Assembly (NCBI RefSeq): GCF_004123195.1
Contig: NZ_SDLI01000001.1
Coordinates: 794,133-858,132, forward strand
Source of the DNA: Ammoniphilus sp. CFH 90114
GTDB taxonomy: Bacteria > Bacillota > Bacilli > Aneurinibacillales > RAOX-1
Reading direction: 5' to 3'
DNA length: 64,000 bases
This document shows positions 8,245 to 18,109 of the stretch, piece after piece. Positions within the stretch are counted from its first letter, which is position 1; the number at the start of each line of letters is the position of its first letter. The translations under genes were made by a program, and so were the position numbers. The notes under the pieces are model-generated. The model was not told where the DNA came from, made no database searches, and saw only the letters and a program-made list of their open reading frames with translations.

Positions 8245-9177
8245 ATGGAAAAGATCTTTATCTTCGGACATAAAAATCCTGACACGGATTCCATCTGTTC
8301 CGCAATTGCGTACGCGGACCTAAAGAAAAAACTAGGTTTTGATGTTGAACCTATTCGTTTAGGCGAAATTAATGGAGAAACACAGTTTGTATTAGATTCC
8401 TTTAAGGCCGAATTACCACGCTTAGTTCAAAATGTTGCTACAGAAGTGAATGGTGTCATTTTGGTCGATCATAATGAGCGTCAACAAAGCGCAAATGATA
8501 TTGATCAGGTTCGAGTACTTGAGGTTATTGATCATCATCGTATCGCTAATTTTGAAACGGCTGACCCTTTATATTATCGTGCAGAACCTGTTGGTTGTAC
8601 GACAACCATCTTAAATAAACTGTATAAAGAGCATGGTGTAGCTATTCCGAAAGAGATCGCGGGATTAATGCTTTCTGCCATTATCTCTGATACCCTTTTG
8701 TTTAAATCTCCGACATGTACAGAACAAGATATTGCAGCCGCTCGCGAGTTTGCAGCTATAGCTGAAGTTGATTTAGAGAGCTATGGACTTGCCATGCTCA
8801 AAGCAGGAGCTGACTTAAGTGACAAGACCATTGCACAGCTTATTTCTCTTGACTCTAAGGAGTTCCAGATGGGAACTTATAAAGTTGAAGTGGCTCAGGT
8901 CAATGCTGTAGATACAAACGATGTGCTTTCTCGTCAACAAGAGCTTGAGGCTGCCCTTAATGAGCGTATTGCCGAGAAGAATCTGGATTTGTTCCTGTTT
9001 GTTGTCACTGACATCTTAAATAATGACTCGGTTGGTTTAGCTTTAGGTAAACAAACAAAGGCAGTCGAACTAGCTTATAATGTATCACTAGAAAATAATA
9101 CAGCTTTGCTTAAGGGTGTCGTTTCCCGTAAGAAGCAAATCATTCCGGTGTTAACGGACGCATTTAATAAGCTATAA
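8245..9177 (+). CDS. ppaC: Manganese-dependent inorganic pyrophosphatase (family II)
   Basis: This cytosolic DHH-family enzyme hydrolyses pyrophosphate to phosphate and so pulls biosynthetic reactions forward. At 310 residues it has the family's normal length. Visible motifs are GHKNPDTDS (His9, Asp13, Asp15), [12 protein letters not shown] and the C-terminal substrate-binding SRKKQ. No CBS or DRTGG regulatory insert is present. The ATG follows AAAGGAGAG. It is monocistronic. Confidence 0.96.
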   Translation: MEKIFIFGHKNPDTDSICSAIAYADLKKKLGFDVEPIRLGEINGETQFVLDSFKAELPRLVQNVATEVNGVILVDHNERQQSANDIDQVRVLEVIDHHRIANFETADPLYYRAEPVGCTTTILNKLYKEHGVAIPKEIAGLMLSAIISDTLLFKSPTCTEQDIAAAREFAAIAEVDLESYGLAMLKAGADLSDKTIAQLISLDSKEFQMGTYKVEVAQVNAVDTNDVLSRQQELEAALNERIAEKNLDLFLFVVTDILNNDSVGLALGKQTKAVELAYNVSLENNTALLKGVVSRKKQIIPVLTDAFNKL

Positions 9178-9213
9178 TATAATGAGAGCCCGATTGGGCT
9201 CTCATTATATTAT
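9174..9213 (+). terminator. 18-bp perfect hairpin ending ppaC
   Basis: ATAATATAATGAGAGCCC (9174-9191) is perfectly complementary to 9196-9213, with loop GATT. The 5' arm contains the ppaC stop codon. No T run follows, although the 3' arm ends in AT-rich sequence. Confidence 0.75.
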
Positions 9214-9302
9214 GAGGATAAAATTTAGAATTTTCGATTAGTTGTAAATGTTTTATGGTATAGTGAGAAAGATCGTTTCTAGAAGTTTCTTTGGAGGATA
9301 AA

Positions 9303-10253
9303 ATGAACCCAATAACTAACAAAGTATGGAATTCCCCTTATTTGTTGCTGTTATTTGCAAGCCTATTTTGGGGAGGAAATGCTGTAGCCGCAAGGTTCTT
9401 TTCGGAGATTGTACCGCCTTTTACTCTGTCCCTTATTCGATTGGGGATTTCAAGTCTCATTCTTCTTCTCTTTTCCTATCGGTGCCTAGTAAGGGAATGG
9501 GGAGTAGTGAAAAACCACTTTAAGCTCATTCTTCTTTTAGCTATAACAGGTGTTATTGGTTTTAATCTCATTGCTTATTGGGCAGCTCATTACACGAAAG
9601 CGTTTAATATTTCCTTGTTAAATAGTACGACTCCTTTTTTCATGGTGATCTTATCGTATTTCCTGATGAAAGAAAAGCTGAAGATCAATGTCATGATGGC
9701 TATCATTGTTTCATTTTCAGGGATTCTATGGGTAATGACAGAAGGCTCCATAGCTAGGTTAGTCTCGTTACAGTTTAATTTTGGAGACTTAGTCATGCTT
9801 GTGGCTGTCTTGTTTTGGAGTGTCTACTCGATATATGTTAAGAAAACTGCAGGGGTATTATCTCCACTCTCTTTATTTGGATATAGTTCTCTACTGGGAA
9901 CTCTTCTATTGATTCCTACTTCCTATATAGAGCTTTTATTTTTGCCTTTGGGGCCACTTGGTGTAAAAGAGTTTGCAGGATTGTTATACCTGGGTATTTT
10001 CCCTTCCATTGGGGCCTTCCTGTTTTGGAACCGTGCCCTATTATTAATAGGACCTTCTAGAGCTTCTCTCTTTCAGAATCTCATTCCCATCTGGGGAGCA
10101 GTGCTTGCTTATATAATTCTAGGTGAACAGATAACCAGTGCCCATCTGATCGGAGGACTATTGGTTTTCACCGGAATATTGATCAGCAGAAAAAAAGAGG
10201 AAAGCAAAGAAGTTCACCTGGTTTCCGAGCCTGCTGGGAAAGCGCAGGGTTAG
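9303..10253 (+). CDS. EamA/DMT family transporter
   Basis: This 316-residue protein has ten predicted transmembrane segments in two EamA repeats, the topology of drug/metabolite exporters such as YdcZ/RhaT relatives. Each repeat has the usual small-residue pattern (LFASLFWGGNAVAARFF; GASLFWN-like end of the second repeat). The start at 9303 follows TTGGAGGATAAA. The C-terminus is a charged cytosolic tail. The substrate cannot be told from sequence. Confidence 0.85.
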   Translation: MNPITNKVWNSPYLLLLFASLFWGGNAVAARFFSEIVPPFTLSLIRLGISSLILLLFSYRCLVREWGVVKNHFKLILLLAITGVIGFNLIAYWAAHYTKAFNISLLNSTTPFFMVILSYFLMKEKLKINVMMAIIVSFSGILWVMTEGSIARLVSLQFNFGDLVMLVAVLFWSVYSIYVKKTAGVLSPLSLFGYSSLLGTLLLIPTSYIELLFLPLGPLGVKEFAGLLYLGIFPSIGAFLFWNRALLLIGPSRASLFQNLIPIWGAVLAYIILGEQITSAHLIGGLLVFTGILISRKKEESKEVHLVSEPAGKAQG

Positions 10254-10313
10254 ATTATAGTTCTTTTAGCTAGTGTCACGACATATTACCATAGGTAAGG
10301 AGGTGATGACCTT

Positions 10314-10487
10314 ATGATCGTGCTTCTGTGGTGTGCGATCATTATCGCTATCTTATTTGGGATTTATTCTTTGTTTGGCAACACCAAATCTTACTCTCCT
10401 AATCAAGTCATGGCGGGAACCGGTTTGGCTGGAGGCACACCCAGTGCGGATAAGGGCCAGGGAGAAAGTACAGAGGGCGGGGAGTAG
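10314..10487 (+). CDS. 57-residue single-pass membrane peptide
   Basis: An excellent ribosome site (TAAGGAGGTGATG) precedes ATG 10314. The peptide begins with one hydrophobic helix (MIVLLWCAIIIAILFGIYSL) and ends in a polar Gly/Ser/Glu tail. Stop TAG lies at 10485-10487, and a terminator follows 22 bases later. No family is recognised. Strong translation signals and its own terminator argue that it is real. Confidence 0.65.
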   Translation: MIVLLWCAIIIAILFGIYSLFGNTKSYSPNQVMAGTGLAGGTPSADKGQGESTEGGE

Positions 10488-10509
10488 TACATACTTTACC
10501 TGCAGAGTA

Positions 10510-10541
10510 AAGAGGCTGTTCGTCAGCCTCTTCTCTTTTTT
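10510..10541. terminator. Terminator between the small membrane gene and ywqA
   Basis: AAGAGGCTG (10510-10518) pairs with CAGCCTCTT (10524-10532), then CTCTTTTTT. It may also stop minus-strand transcription from ywqA. Confidence 0.9.
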
Positions 10542-10543
10542 GC

Positions 10544-13285
10544 TTAAGTTACCCATTCTTTGTGCAGGGTAAGAAGCTCCTTTAAATCATCTTGTGACAA
10601 TTCTGTAATCCACTGTTCACTTGAACCTACTATTTGTTCACTTAAACCCAGCTTGCGTTCCATCATGTCATCAATTTTTTCCTCGAGTGTACCTAAGGTA
10701 ATAAATTTATGAACTTGCACGCGGCGAGTTTGTCCGATTCGGTATGCGCGATCCGTGGCTTGGCTTTCAACAGCAGGGTTCCACCAACGATCAATGTGGA
10801 ACACATGATTGGCTGCTGTAAGATTCAATCCTATTCCACCAGCCTTTAAGGATAGAATAAAGATATTTGTTTGATTCTCGTTAGATAGGGATTCGTCTTG
10901 GAAGCGAAGGATCATTTCATCTCGTTTTTCTCTCGGTGTACCACCATGCAGGAACTGTACAGATTCATTAAGTTCTTGTTCAAGAGTGTTCTTTAGGATA
11001 TTTCCCATCTCTACATATTGAGTAAAAATGAGACATTTATCACCTTCCTGTCGAAGCTCTTCGACCATTTGAAGGAGTCGCTCCACCTTGGGGGAAAAGT
11101 CTATTGTTGATTTTTTGTTATCGGCTTTTAGGAATAGATCAGGATGATTGCATATTTGTTTTAGCTTTGTTAAAGAGGCAAGTATAATTCCTCTTCTTTC
11201 CATTGGTGAGACGAGTTCAATCTTAGAGAAAAGCTCTTGCAAGACAACCTCATACAAGGAAGCCTGTTCAACGGTGAGAGAGAGGTATTCCTTGCTCTCA
11301 AACTTCTCCGGCAGATTTAGTTGTATCTTTGGATCTGTCTTTACTCGACGAAGCAAGAAAGGTCGAATCATCCGCTGGATTTGCCTAATTAACTCCTTAT
11401 CTTTTTCCTTTTCAATAGGGTTGACAAATCGTCTTGTAAAATCCCTTAGGCTACCTAGATACCCAGGATTGATAAAATCAAAAATGGACCATAACTCCGT
11501 AAGTCGGTTTTCAATCGGGGTACCTGTCATGGCAACGCGGTGACGCCCTGATAACTGGCGTACCGCAGCTGCCTGTTTCGTATAGACGTTTTTAATGTTT
11601 TGTGCTTCATCTAGTCCAATGGCATTCCACTTTACTGATTGAAGTTCATCACTATCTAAGTGAGAGAGATTATAAGTAGTCAGTACAATATCAGCATTGT
11701 GGACTACAACGCTAAATTCCTCGCCCTTTTTCCGAGCACCTCCATAGTGGATGTATACCTTCAAGGAGGGAGCGAACCGTCGAAGCTCCTTCTGCCAATT
11801 TCCAAGAACGGAGGTTGGACAAATCAGAAGAGAAGGCTCCTTCAACGGTTCGTTCTCCTTGAGATAAAGCAGGTAACTGATCCATTGGATCGTCTTCCCG
11901 AGTCCCATATCATCTGCCAAACAGCCGCCAAGTCCGAATCGCCGCAAGAAGAGAAGCCAGGAATAGCCTTCCATCTGATAAGGTCGCAGGGTAGCTTGCA
12001 GCGATGCGGGGGGTGTTACGATTGGCAGTGTCGAGATTTCCTGTAATTGTTGAAGCATCGTTAGTAGAGAGCTGTTTAATTCAACCTGTATGTCAGTGGG
12101 GTGCTCGGTGTCCTCCTGTTGAAAGTGAGATTCAAGGATTTGGCCGAGTGTTAAACCTTCTTTGTTTTGAAGCTCACGCATGAGTTTGTGAAGCCGCTCT
12201 AGCACTGAAGCATCTAATTGAATCCACTTCCCATTCACCCGAATCAGTTGCTTCTTTTGCTTCATGACTTCTAGGAACTGTTCTTCGCTGAGAGTGATAT
12301 CTCCAACGGATAGCTTCCAATCGAATCGCATGAGCTGATCTAGACCTAGCTCACTTTGGGTAACAGAAGATTGCACACGGGCAACAAGTCTAGGTTTTCT
12401 CTTTTCTAATTGAGACCACCAAGACGGCAGGAGGACGATAAACCCAGCCTCTACAAGCATCCGGCTTCCTTCTGACAGAAAAAACCAAGCTTCCTGGTCT
12501 TCTAATTCCCGAGAAAGGTAATCTATGTGGAACCACGGTAGGAGAGTTACCAGCCTTTCTAGATATCGATCAACTTGTACTATAAAAGGAATCCAATCAC
12601 TTGGTATATCAGATAGAACAAATGGATAAGCATAATGAAGATCTTGATGTGTAGGGTCCTGGAGAACCAGTTGAAGCGACCAACTTTCATTTCCTGTTGG
12701 TTCCAGTAGTTTAAGTGCGATGCGAAAAGGAACAGGATCTTCCTTCCAACCGATCGCGATTAACCATTCCTCTTCCGTCCAATGCTCTCGTTGTTCAGCT
12801 TCCGAGCGCAGGAGAGGATGATGGATCATGTCCATCCCTTCTTGTTTTAAAAGAATTTCTGCCCAATCCTGTGTGTAAGGTAGGAGCGATTCTTCGGAGA
12901 TCGGAAAAGTCCAGCCCCATTCCCCTTTTTGCCATAGAGAGAAGTTTGGCTTGTACGTTTTTTCTGTAATGGCCTGTTCTAATAGTGGGGCCAACTCGAG
13001 GATCTGCTCTGTTTCTTGGCTCCACTCTAGTTGCTGGTGGACTAAGGGGGAGGGATTGCAGAAATAATCCAATGACATCTTGGGTGAGAGCAGAACCCCC
13101 TCCCAACCCTCCCCATCCTTAGTTTCTAAAAAGGTGCCGTAAAAGGATGGCTCATGCCAGCTGAAAAGTCGAGTCTTTAATTCAAGTACATCGAGGGGAT
13201 ATCCACCTTGATTCCTCGCCCAGATCAGGTGACCGGTATGGGGTACCCAACGGCTATATATGATGATTTTATCAGCTTTCATCAT
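10544..13285 (-). CDS. ywqA: SNF2-family DNA/RNA-dependent ATPase (YwqA-like)
   Basis: This 913-residue Swi2/Snf2 helicase-like ATPase has a bacterial SNF2 N-terminal region (about 1-440), Walker A in LADDMGLGKT, a DEAQ box, TGTPIENRLTELWSIFDF and a helicase C-domain (LKAGGIGLNLTAANHVFHIDRWWNP, ending QATDRAYRIGQ). It has full length for the family. Such ATPases translocate on double-stranded DNA or displace RNA polymerase. Its start ATG overlaps the stop of the upstream SWIM gene (ATGA), so the two are translationally coupled, as in the ywqA/ywqB pair of Bacillus. Confidence 0.93.
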   Translation of the reverse strand: MMKADKIIIYSRWVPHTGHLIWARNQGGYPLDVLELKTRLFSWHEPSFYGTFLETKDGEGWEGVLLSPKMSLDYFCNPSPLVHQQLEWSQETEQILELAPLLEQAITEKTYKPNFSLWQKGEWGWTFPISEESLLPYTQDWAEILLKQEGMDMIHHPLLRSEAEQREHWTEEEWLIAIGWKEDPVPFRIALKLLEPTGNESWSLQLVLQDPTHQDLHYAYPFVLSDIPSDWIPFIVQVDRYLERLVTLLPWFHIDYLSRELEDQEAWFFLSEGSRMLVEAGFIVLLPSWWSQLEKRKPRLVARVQSSVTQSELGLDQLMRFDWKLSVGDITLSEEQFLEVMKQKKQLIRVNGKWIQLDASVLERLHKLMRELQNKEGLTLGQILESHFQQEDTEHPTDIQVELNSSLLTMLQQLQEISTLPIVTPPASLQATLRPYQMEGYSWLLFLRRFGLGGCLADDMGLGKTIQWISYLLYLKENEPLKEPSLLICPTSVLGNWQKELRRFAPSLKVYIHYGGARKKGEEFSVVVHNADIVLTTYNLSHLDSDELQSVKWNAIGLDEAQNIKNVYTKQAAAVRQLSGRHRVAMTGTPIENRLTELWSIFDFINPGYLGSLRDFTRRFVNPIEKEKDKELIRQIQRMIRPFLLRRVKTDPKIQLNLPEKFESKEYLSLTVEQASLYEVVLQELFSKIELVSPMERRGIILASLTKLKQICNHPDLFLKADNKKSTIDFSPKVERLLQMVEELRQEGDKCLIFTQYVEMGNILKNTLEQELNESVQFLHGGTPREKRDEMILRFQDESLSNENQTNIFILSLKAGGIGLNLTAANHVFHIDRWWNPAVESQATDRAYRIGQTRRVQVHKFITLGTLEEKIDDMMERKLGLSEQIVGSSEQWITELSQDDLKELLTLHKEWVT

Positions 13286-14790
13286 GGAATGAGTTTTCCT
13301 TTCTGCAATTCTTCCTGCAAAGCGCGTAAACGCTTATGTTTGTCTACTAGTTGTAGAATAAAAATATTCCAGCGTTCCACTTGTTTTAATTTCTTATAGA
13401 AAGTTCGGAGCTTCTTTAACATTTTTACTGCTTGCTTATACGACTTGCGGTTTTTCTCTCGAATGAATTGCTCGACAGCACGATGGTATAGGGGAAGCAG
13501 TGCAGGTAAGTGAGCTGCCTCGATCCGCTTCAATATATCTTTATGAATATAAGGGGGAATAAAGCCTTCTGCAAGATGAAAGTCCACCCAAAGTCGATAT
13601 TGTTCTGTTCTGAGCAAGTGCTCTACATAAAATGAGGTGCTAGATGGAAGAAAAGAGACAAGGACGTCCATCCATTCCTCGTCTGTTGATTGAACTTCAG
13701 CCCATTTTGCCCAGTATCGCAGGACCATGTGAACTTCAAATCGCTCTGCATATTTGAGTTGAGGGCGGAGCCAATGCAACCAGGCGTATAATCGATCCCA
13801 TTGCTCCATATGGCTCATCAAGGATAAATAAGAATGAAATTGAAAAAGTTCGTTTGCCTCCAAAACAGGCTCTAATAAAGCCCTTGCTGATTCGTCTTGT
13901 CCAAGCATAAATTCCATGTGAGCAAGCATGAGTCGTAAGGTTCGTTTTTGTACGAGCGGAAGAGAGGGATGACTCCAGAGGCCCTCAAGCTTGAGTTTTT
14001 CCTCCCATGTGGACTCGGTATCAACCATCATATGGGACCATACCTGTCGGTAGACGACTAACCAGTCAATGGCTGCTGTATCTGATGCTAATACCTGAAA
14101 GGTAAGAAGAGAAGCCCATTCTTTGATCTGGTTAGGACTAGCCTTATCATCAGTTAGGGTGAGATACTGAAGTCGGTTTAAGTGCAGATGGAAAGCATCT
14201 TTTAGCTGTCGGTCCAACCCATAAGTGGATCGTCTAGAGACGTCCTCTAACTTTTGCAAACCAAACAATAAGAGATAAAGTTCATAAAGAAAGCGTTGTG
14301 GTTTGGACCAAAACTCGGTGTGTTGTTCCATATCAGCAAAAAATTTCTCATATCGGTAGGTTAGATCATAATTCAGCCCAGAAACATAGAGGGGAAAAGC
14401 TTGTTCAAAGATTTCCATCCATCGTCCAGGAGAATCTGTTTCTAAAAGCTCTACCGTTGATTCTTCTTGACTTGATAGGAAAAATTGTTCAGGATCTGTT
14501 AGTAAGGACAGAACCTGGCAAACGGTAGCTACAATATGCTTGCAAACGACATGATAGGGACAGCTGCAATGGCTTTCGAAAAACTGATCTAAATTTAAAA
14601 TAACATGATATTGCCTAGTTCCTTTGACTATGGCGTCAATTCGATTATCACGAGCAACGGTGCTCTGAACGAACCCTCTTTGATAGTAATCGAGTCCTCG
14701 TTGTAAAATCACCTCGTCCACTGCTTCTCGCACGGTTTCGGCAGTATGAAGAACTTTGTTTTTGTTGATTTCAGGATACCTCACGTTCAT
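13282..14790 (-). CDS. ywqB: SWIM zinc-finger protein (YwqB-like)
   Basis: This 502-residue protein has an N-terminal SWIM zinc finger (CSCPYHVVCKH, about residues 74-84; CxCxnCxH) followed by a long helical region with no catalytic motif. SWIM proteins commonly partner with SNF2 ATPases in bacteria. The gene directly precedes ywqA with a 4-base overlap, so a joint complex on nucleic acid is inferred. The C-terminus is Lys-rich (AVKMLKKLRTFYKKLKQ). Confidence 0.88.
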   Translation of the reverse strand: MNVRYPEINKNKVLHTAETVREAVDEVILQRGLDYYQRGFVQSTVARDNRIDAIVKGTRQYHVILNLDQFFESHCSCPYHVVCKHIVATVCQVLSLLTDPEQFFLSSQEESTVELLETDSPGRWMEIFEQAFPLYVSGLNYDLTYRYEKFFADMEQHTEFWSKPQRFLYELYLLLFGLQKLEDVSRRSTYGLDRQLKDAFHLHLNRLQYLTLTDDKASPNQIKEWASLLTFQVLASDTAAIDWLVVYRQVWSHMMVDTESTWEEKLKLEGLWSHPSLPLVQKRTLRLMLAHMEFMLGQDESARALLEPVLEANELFQFHSYLSLMSHMEQWDRLYAWLHWLRPQLKYAERFEVHMVLRYWAKWAEVQSTDEEWMDVLVSFLPSSTSFYVEHLLRTEQYRLWVDFHLAEGFIPPYIHKDILKRIEAAHLPALLPLYHRAVEQFIREKNRKSYKQAVKMLKKLRTFYKKLKQVERWNIFILQLVDKHKRLRALQEELQKGKLIP

Positions 14791-14950
14791 TCCTCCCTTA
14801 AGGGAACATCATGCTTTACTTTAACAGAAGGTTTGGAAGGAAGCTAGAAGCAAAGATTTTCCGTAGTTTGACTTTTTTGCATGATCCATACTAGAATTTG
14901 TAGTATGATACATCCTATTTTGATCTTAAACTAGGGAAGTGATTCCTGGC

Positions 14951-15649
14951 GTGAGGATAAGAAAAGTACATGTATACATGAGTTTAGTAGCTCTAGTATT
15001 TGGATTTATGATCTCTTTTTCTGTGAAGTACACGAAGCAGGTGCAAGTCTGGGAGGAAATTCCGGAGCAATTAGACAAAAAGCAAGAAATACAGGAACAA
15101 ATGATTAAGGAGCAAGTAGAAAAGCAGGCCTTAATGGATCAGTTGGTGACCGTCAAACAGGAAGTGTCAGCTTTCGAGAAAGAGCTTGCGTCCAAAGAAG
15201 CTTATGGAGAGGGCTTATTAGAAGAGTTGCAAACACTTCGTATGTGGGGTGGAGTGATTCCGGTTAAAGGACGAGGAGTTGCTGTAACACTTACGGAGAG
15301 TACTCAACAGAAGGACAATCTTGGGGGCGAGGCAACAGTACGCGAGGAGACCTTAAGACAAATCATTAATGAGCTTTTTGCAGCTGGAGCGGAAGCCGTT
15401 AGTCTGAATGGCCAGCGATTAACGACTCATTCGGCGATTGTATATTCTGGTTTAGTCATGTTGGTTAACGACACCAAAATTAATGCCCCGTACGAAATCT
15501 TAGCAATAGGAGATCCCGTTATACTTAAGACAGCATTGGATATGCCTGGTGGAGTCCTTGATCACTTAAGGCGCTATTCTAATGCGGGTATGCTTATTGA
15601 GAAGAAGGATGAGGTAGAGCTCCCTGCCTTCACAGGAGGTTCCTTATGA
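14951..15649 (+). CDS. DUF881 protein, first of a pair
   Basis: This 232-residue protein has one N-terminal transmembrane helix, a coiled coil (about 25-90) and a DUF881 domain (about 100-225) with the signature VSLNGQRLTTHSAIVYSG and PYEILAIGDP. The start is GTG 14951 because AGGGAAGTGAT matches the anti-Shine-Dalgarno extensively with a seven-base spacer; the GTG at 14939 is inside that site. DUF881 proteins (YlxW/YlxX) often lie near cell-division genes, but here they stand alone. The role is unknown. Confidence 0.85.
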   Translation: MRIRKVHVYMSLVALVFGFMISFSVKYTKQVQVWEEIPEQLDKKQEIQEQMIKEQVEKQALMDQLVTVKQEVSAFEKELASKEAYGEGLLEELQTLRMWGGVIPVKGRGVAVTLTESTQQKDNLGGEATVREETLRQIINELFAAGAEAVSLNGQRLTTHSAIVYSGLVMLVNDTKINAPYEILAIGDPVILKTALDMPGGVLDHLRRYSNAGMLIEKKDEVELPAFTGGSL

Positions 15650-16387
15650 GTGATCGCAGCAAAAAAAAATAGAACAACCCTTTTACTCATAACGGTCACT
15701 TGTTTACTAGTTGGCTATCTCTTAGGTATACAATATTTATCTAATCAGCAAGAATCACAAAAAGATAATCAGGACGTTACCCTCCTTCGGCAAGAATTAC
15801 AAAAGAAACGCGAAAATAATATGAACCTGCAAGCCGATATTGAAAAATCTCATGGCCTCCTTCAACAATATAGAAGTTCCATCAAAGAGGCAGATTCTTT
15901 TTCTGTTATTCAGGAAGAAATTGAACGTCTTCAAACCTTAACGGGGAGTGCAGGCGTGGAGGGTCAAGGGCTTATCGTGCGAATTGAAGACATTCCCTAC
16001 GACGATAACGATAGTTATTTTGAAAACTACTTTGATGAGATTGTATATGATGATGACCTTCGGTACCTTGTTAATGAATTGTTTGCGTCTGGGGCTCGTC
16101 ATATGGCTTTGAATGGCCATCGGATTACTCCTACCACTTATATTAGAACCGTTGGTGACAACATATTAATTGACACCATACCTATTAATACCCCGTATAT
16201 CATTGAAGCCATTGGAGACCCTGCTCTATTAGAATCTTCTATAAAGATAAAAGGGTTTGAAGAGTATTTTAGCATCATGAATAAGCAGCTCGTCTTGGAA
16301 AGAATAGATAAAATGAGGATTAGCCCTTTTCGAGGCAGTCCCTATATTCGTGAGATGAAGCCTTTAGAAGAAAAAACATCAGGATAA
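15650..16387 (+). CDS. DUF881 protein, second of a pair
   Basis: This 245-residue protein has the same plan as its upstream neighbour: a TM helix (about 8-25), a coiled coil (about 30-90) and a DUF881 domain (HMALNGHRITPTTYIRT and PYIIEAIGDPALL). GTG 15650 follows the upstream TGA directly, and ACAGGAGGTTCC lies inside the upstream 3' end, so translation is coupled. It is a diverged tandem duplicate. An acidic insert (YDDNDSYFENYFDEIVYDDD) distinguishes it. A terminator follows. Confidence 0.85.
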   Translation: MIAAKKNRTTLLLITVTCLLVGYLLGIQYLSNQQESQKDNQDVTLLRQELQKKRENNMNLQADIEKSHGLLQQYRSSIKEADSFSVIQEEIERLQTLTGSAGVEGQGLIVRIEDIPYDDNDSYFENYFDEIVYDDDLRYLVNELFASGARHMALNGHRITPTTYIRTVGDNILIDTIPINTPYIIEAIGDPALLESSIKIKGFEEYFSIMNKQLVLERIDKMRISPFRGSPYIREMKPLEEKTSG

Positions 16388-16403
16388 AGCATCACCATTA
16401 GAT

Positions 16404-16430
16404 AAGCCACCCTCAAAGAAGGGTGGCTTT
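16404..16430 (+). terminator. Terminator of the DUF881 pair
   Basis: AAGCCACCC (16404-16412) pairs with GGGTGGCTT (16421-16429). Confidence 0.8.
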
Positions 16431-16620
16431 AGTTGTTAAAACATCTTAACGAAGTGTTTTGACATGTTCCTGACACAATTCTCCATTACAATAATGGGTG
16501 CAATAAAGTCTTCTTAAGCTCAAAATGTGGAAAAAGTTGGCGAACTTCCACGAATTTAATTAAAATAGATATAATTCGCTGTTTGTTCAGCACGATACTT
16601 GCCAATGGAGGTGGAAGAGA

Positions 16621-18078
16621 TTGAAGTGGAATCATAGATTAACTATTTTTCTTGCTTTAGGTTTACTTGTTGGATCGATTCCCAATGAAACTAGTGCACA
16701 CTCGGATATACAGGTGAAAATTGACAACCATCCTATCTCTTTTGAACAGGCACCCATGATCTATCACGATTTTACCATGGTACCGATGCGAGAGATCTTC
16801 GAGAAATTAGGTGCAGAGGTGAATTGGAACCAAGACACGCAAACCGTGATAGCCTCAAAGGATAACGTGACTATTCAACTAAAGATAGGTTCAACGTATG
16901 CATTAAAAAATTATCAGCAGATTCCATTGGATGTGCCAGCATTCGTTCAAACTGGAAGGACAGTGGTCCCGCTGAGGGTAGTTAGTGAGTCCTTTGGGGC
17001 TGATGTGATTTGGGAGAAATCAACCAAAACGGTCTATATCACTTCCCCACAAGAGAAAATAGAATCAGATCCTTCCATAGCCATTTTAACCATGGAAGAT
17101 GCGGTGAAGTCAGCGGAAGCGCATAGTTATGATATGAAAACTGCGCAACAGAACATCGAAAGCAATGATATAAAAATGGAAGACGCAGCGGATGAATTGG
17201 AGTACACCCCCATAGGCACTGGGAATGGCCAAGACGATGCGGCAGTTCGTTCAGCCTTTAAACAGGTTGCCTCTTCTAATATCAATTACTCCATGTCGAA
17301 GAAACAAGCTGAAGTGACAAGCGATCAGGTCCGGTTCAGTGTGATGAAAGCCTATCAAGATATTCTCGTAAAACAAAATGATGTCATTGATAGAGAAGAA
17401 TCACTAGAAGTAGCCCAAATGGAAGAACAGGCTGCTCTAGCGAAAGCCAAAATGGGCCGAATATCCGAGGTGGAAAAAAATCAGATCATGAAAGCCAGGA
17501 CAGAGGCTGAAAAGAATGTGCAAACCGCAAAGACGGCTCTTTCTGATGCCTGGACCAAGCTCAATACCTTGATGGGAAAATCAAAGGATCGTACTTATCT
17601 ATTAGCGGACAAGCCTACCTATGTCGAGCCGGAGGAATGGGATGTGAACACCCAAATTACGAGAATGATATCGAGTAGTCCGTCCATTTGGCTCCTAGAA
17701 AAACAAGTAGAGCTTGCAGAGCTTGACGTGAATCTATTTTCGTTCAATGCGGGCGGAAACTATGATCTAACGAAGATGGATGTGGAGAAAGCACAGACGA
17801 CATTGGCCAGAAGCAAAGAGCAATTGGAGGAGACGATCCGCAGCATGTACTCTGATATGGAGAGATTGAAGGACCAGTATCATGTGCTGAAGATCAATCT
17901 GCAAACAGCGGAAGACAACCTACGTGTAACCGAAGCGAAATACGCTAAAGGCTTAGTCACTGCCCTGGAAGTGAAAAGGGACAAAAACAGTTTCAACCAA
18001 AAGAAGAGACAGCTGGAAGAAATCGCAATCCAGATGGATCAGTTGAATCACAGGTGGAATAAGCCATGGACCAATTAA
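16621..18078 (+). CDS. Secreted copper-amine-oxidase N-domain / TolC-like coiled-coil fusion
   Basis: This 485-residue exported protein starts at TTG 16621 after GGAGGTGGAAGAGA. It has a signal peptide (about 1-26), a copper amine oxidase N-terminal domain (about 28-140; VPMREIFEKLGAEVNWNQDTQTV, VVPLRVVSESFGADVIWE) and then a TolC/OEP-type helical domain (about 155-480; ALAKAKMGRISEVEKNQ and YAKGLVTALEVKRDKNSFNQKK are typical). It is the first gene of an operon with an RND adaptor and pump. TolC proteins are outer-membrane ducts, yet this host appears to have a single membrane, so the helical barrel would act outside the cell, perhaps in the wall. The domain calls are firm and the role is inferred. 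Confidence 0.85.
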   Translation: MKWNHRLTIFLALGLLVGSIPNETSAHSDIQVKIDNHPISFEQAPMIYHDFTMVPMREIFEKLGAEVNWNQDTQTVIASKDNVTIQLKIGSTYALKNYQQIPLDVPAFVQTGRTVVPLRVVSESFGADVIWEKSTKTVYITSPQEKIESDPSIAILTMEDAVKSAEAHSYDMKTAQQNIESNDIKMEDAADELEYTPIGTGNGQDDAAVRSAFKQVASSNINYSMSKKQAEVTSDQVRFSVMKAYQDILVKQNDVIDREESLEVAQMEEQAALAKAKMGRISEVEKNQIMKARTEAEKNVQTAKTALSDAWTKLNTLMGKSKDRTYLLADKPTYVEPEEWDVNTQITRMISSSPSIWLLEKQVELAELDVNLFSFNAGGNYDLTKMDVEKAQTTLARSKEQLEETIRSMYSDMERLKDQYHVLKINLQTAEDNLRVTEAKYAKGLVTALEVKRDKNSFNQKKRQLEEIAIQMDQLNHRWNKPWTN

Positions 18079-18109
18079 AAGGACAAGTCATGATGAGGGG
18101 AGAAACAAG

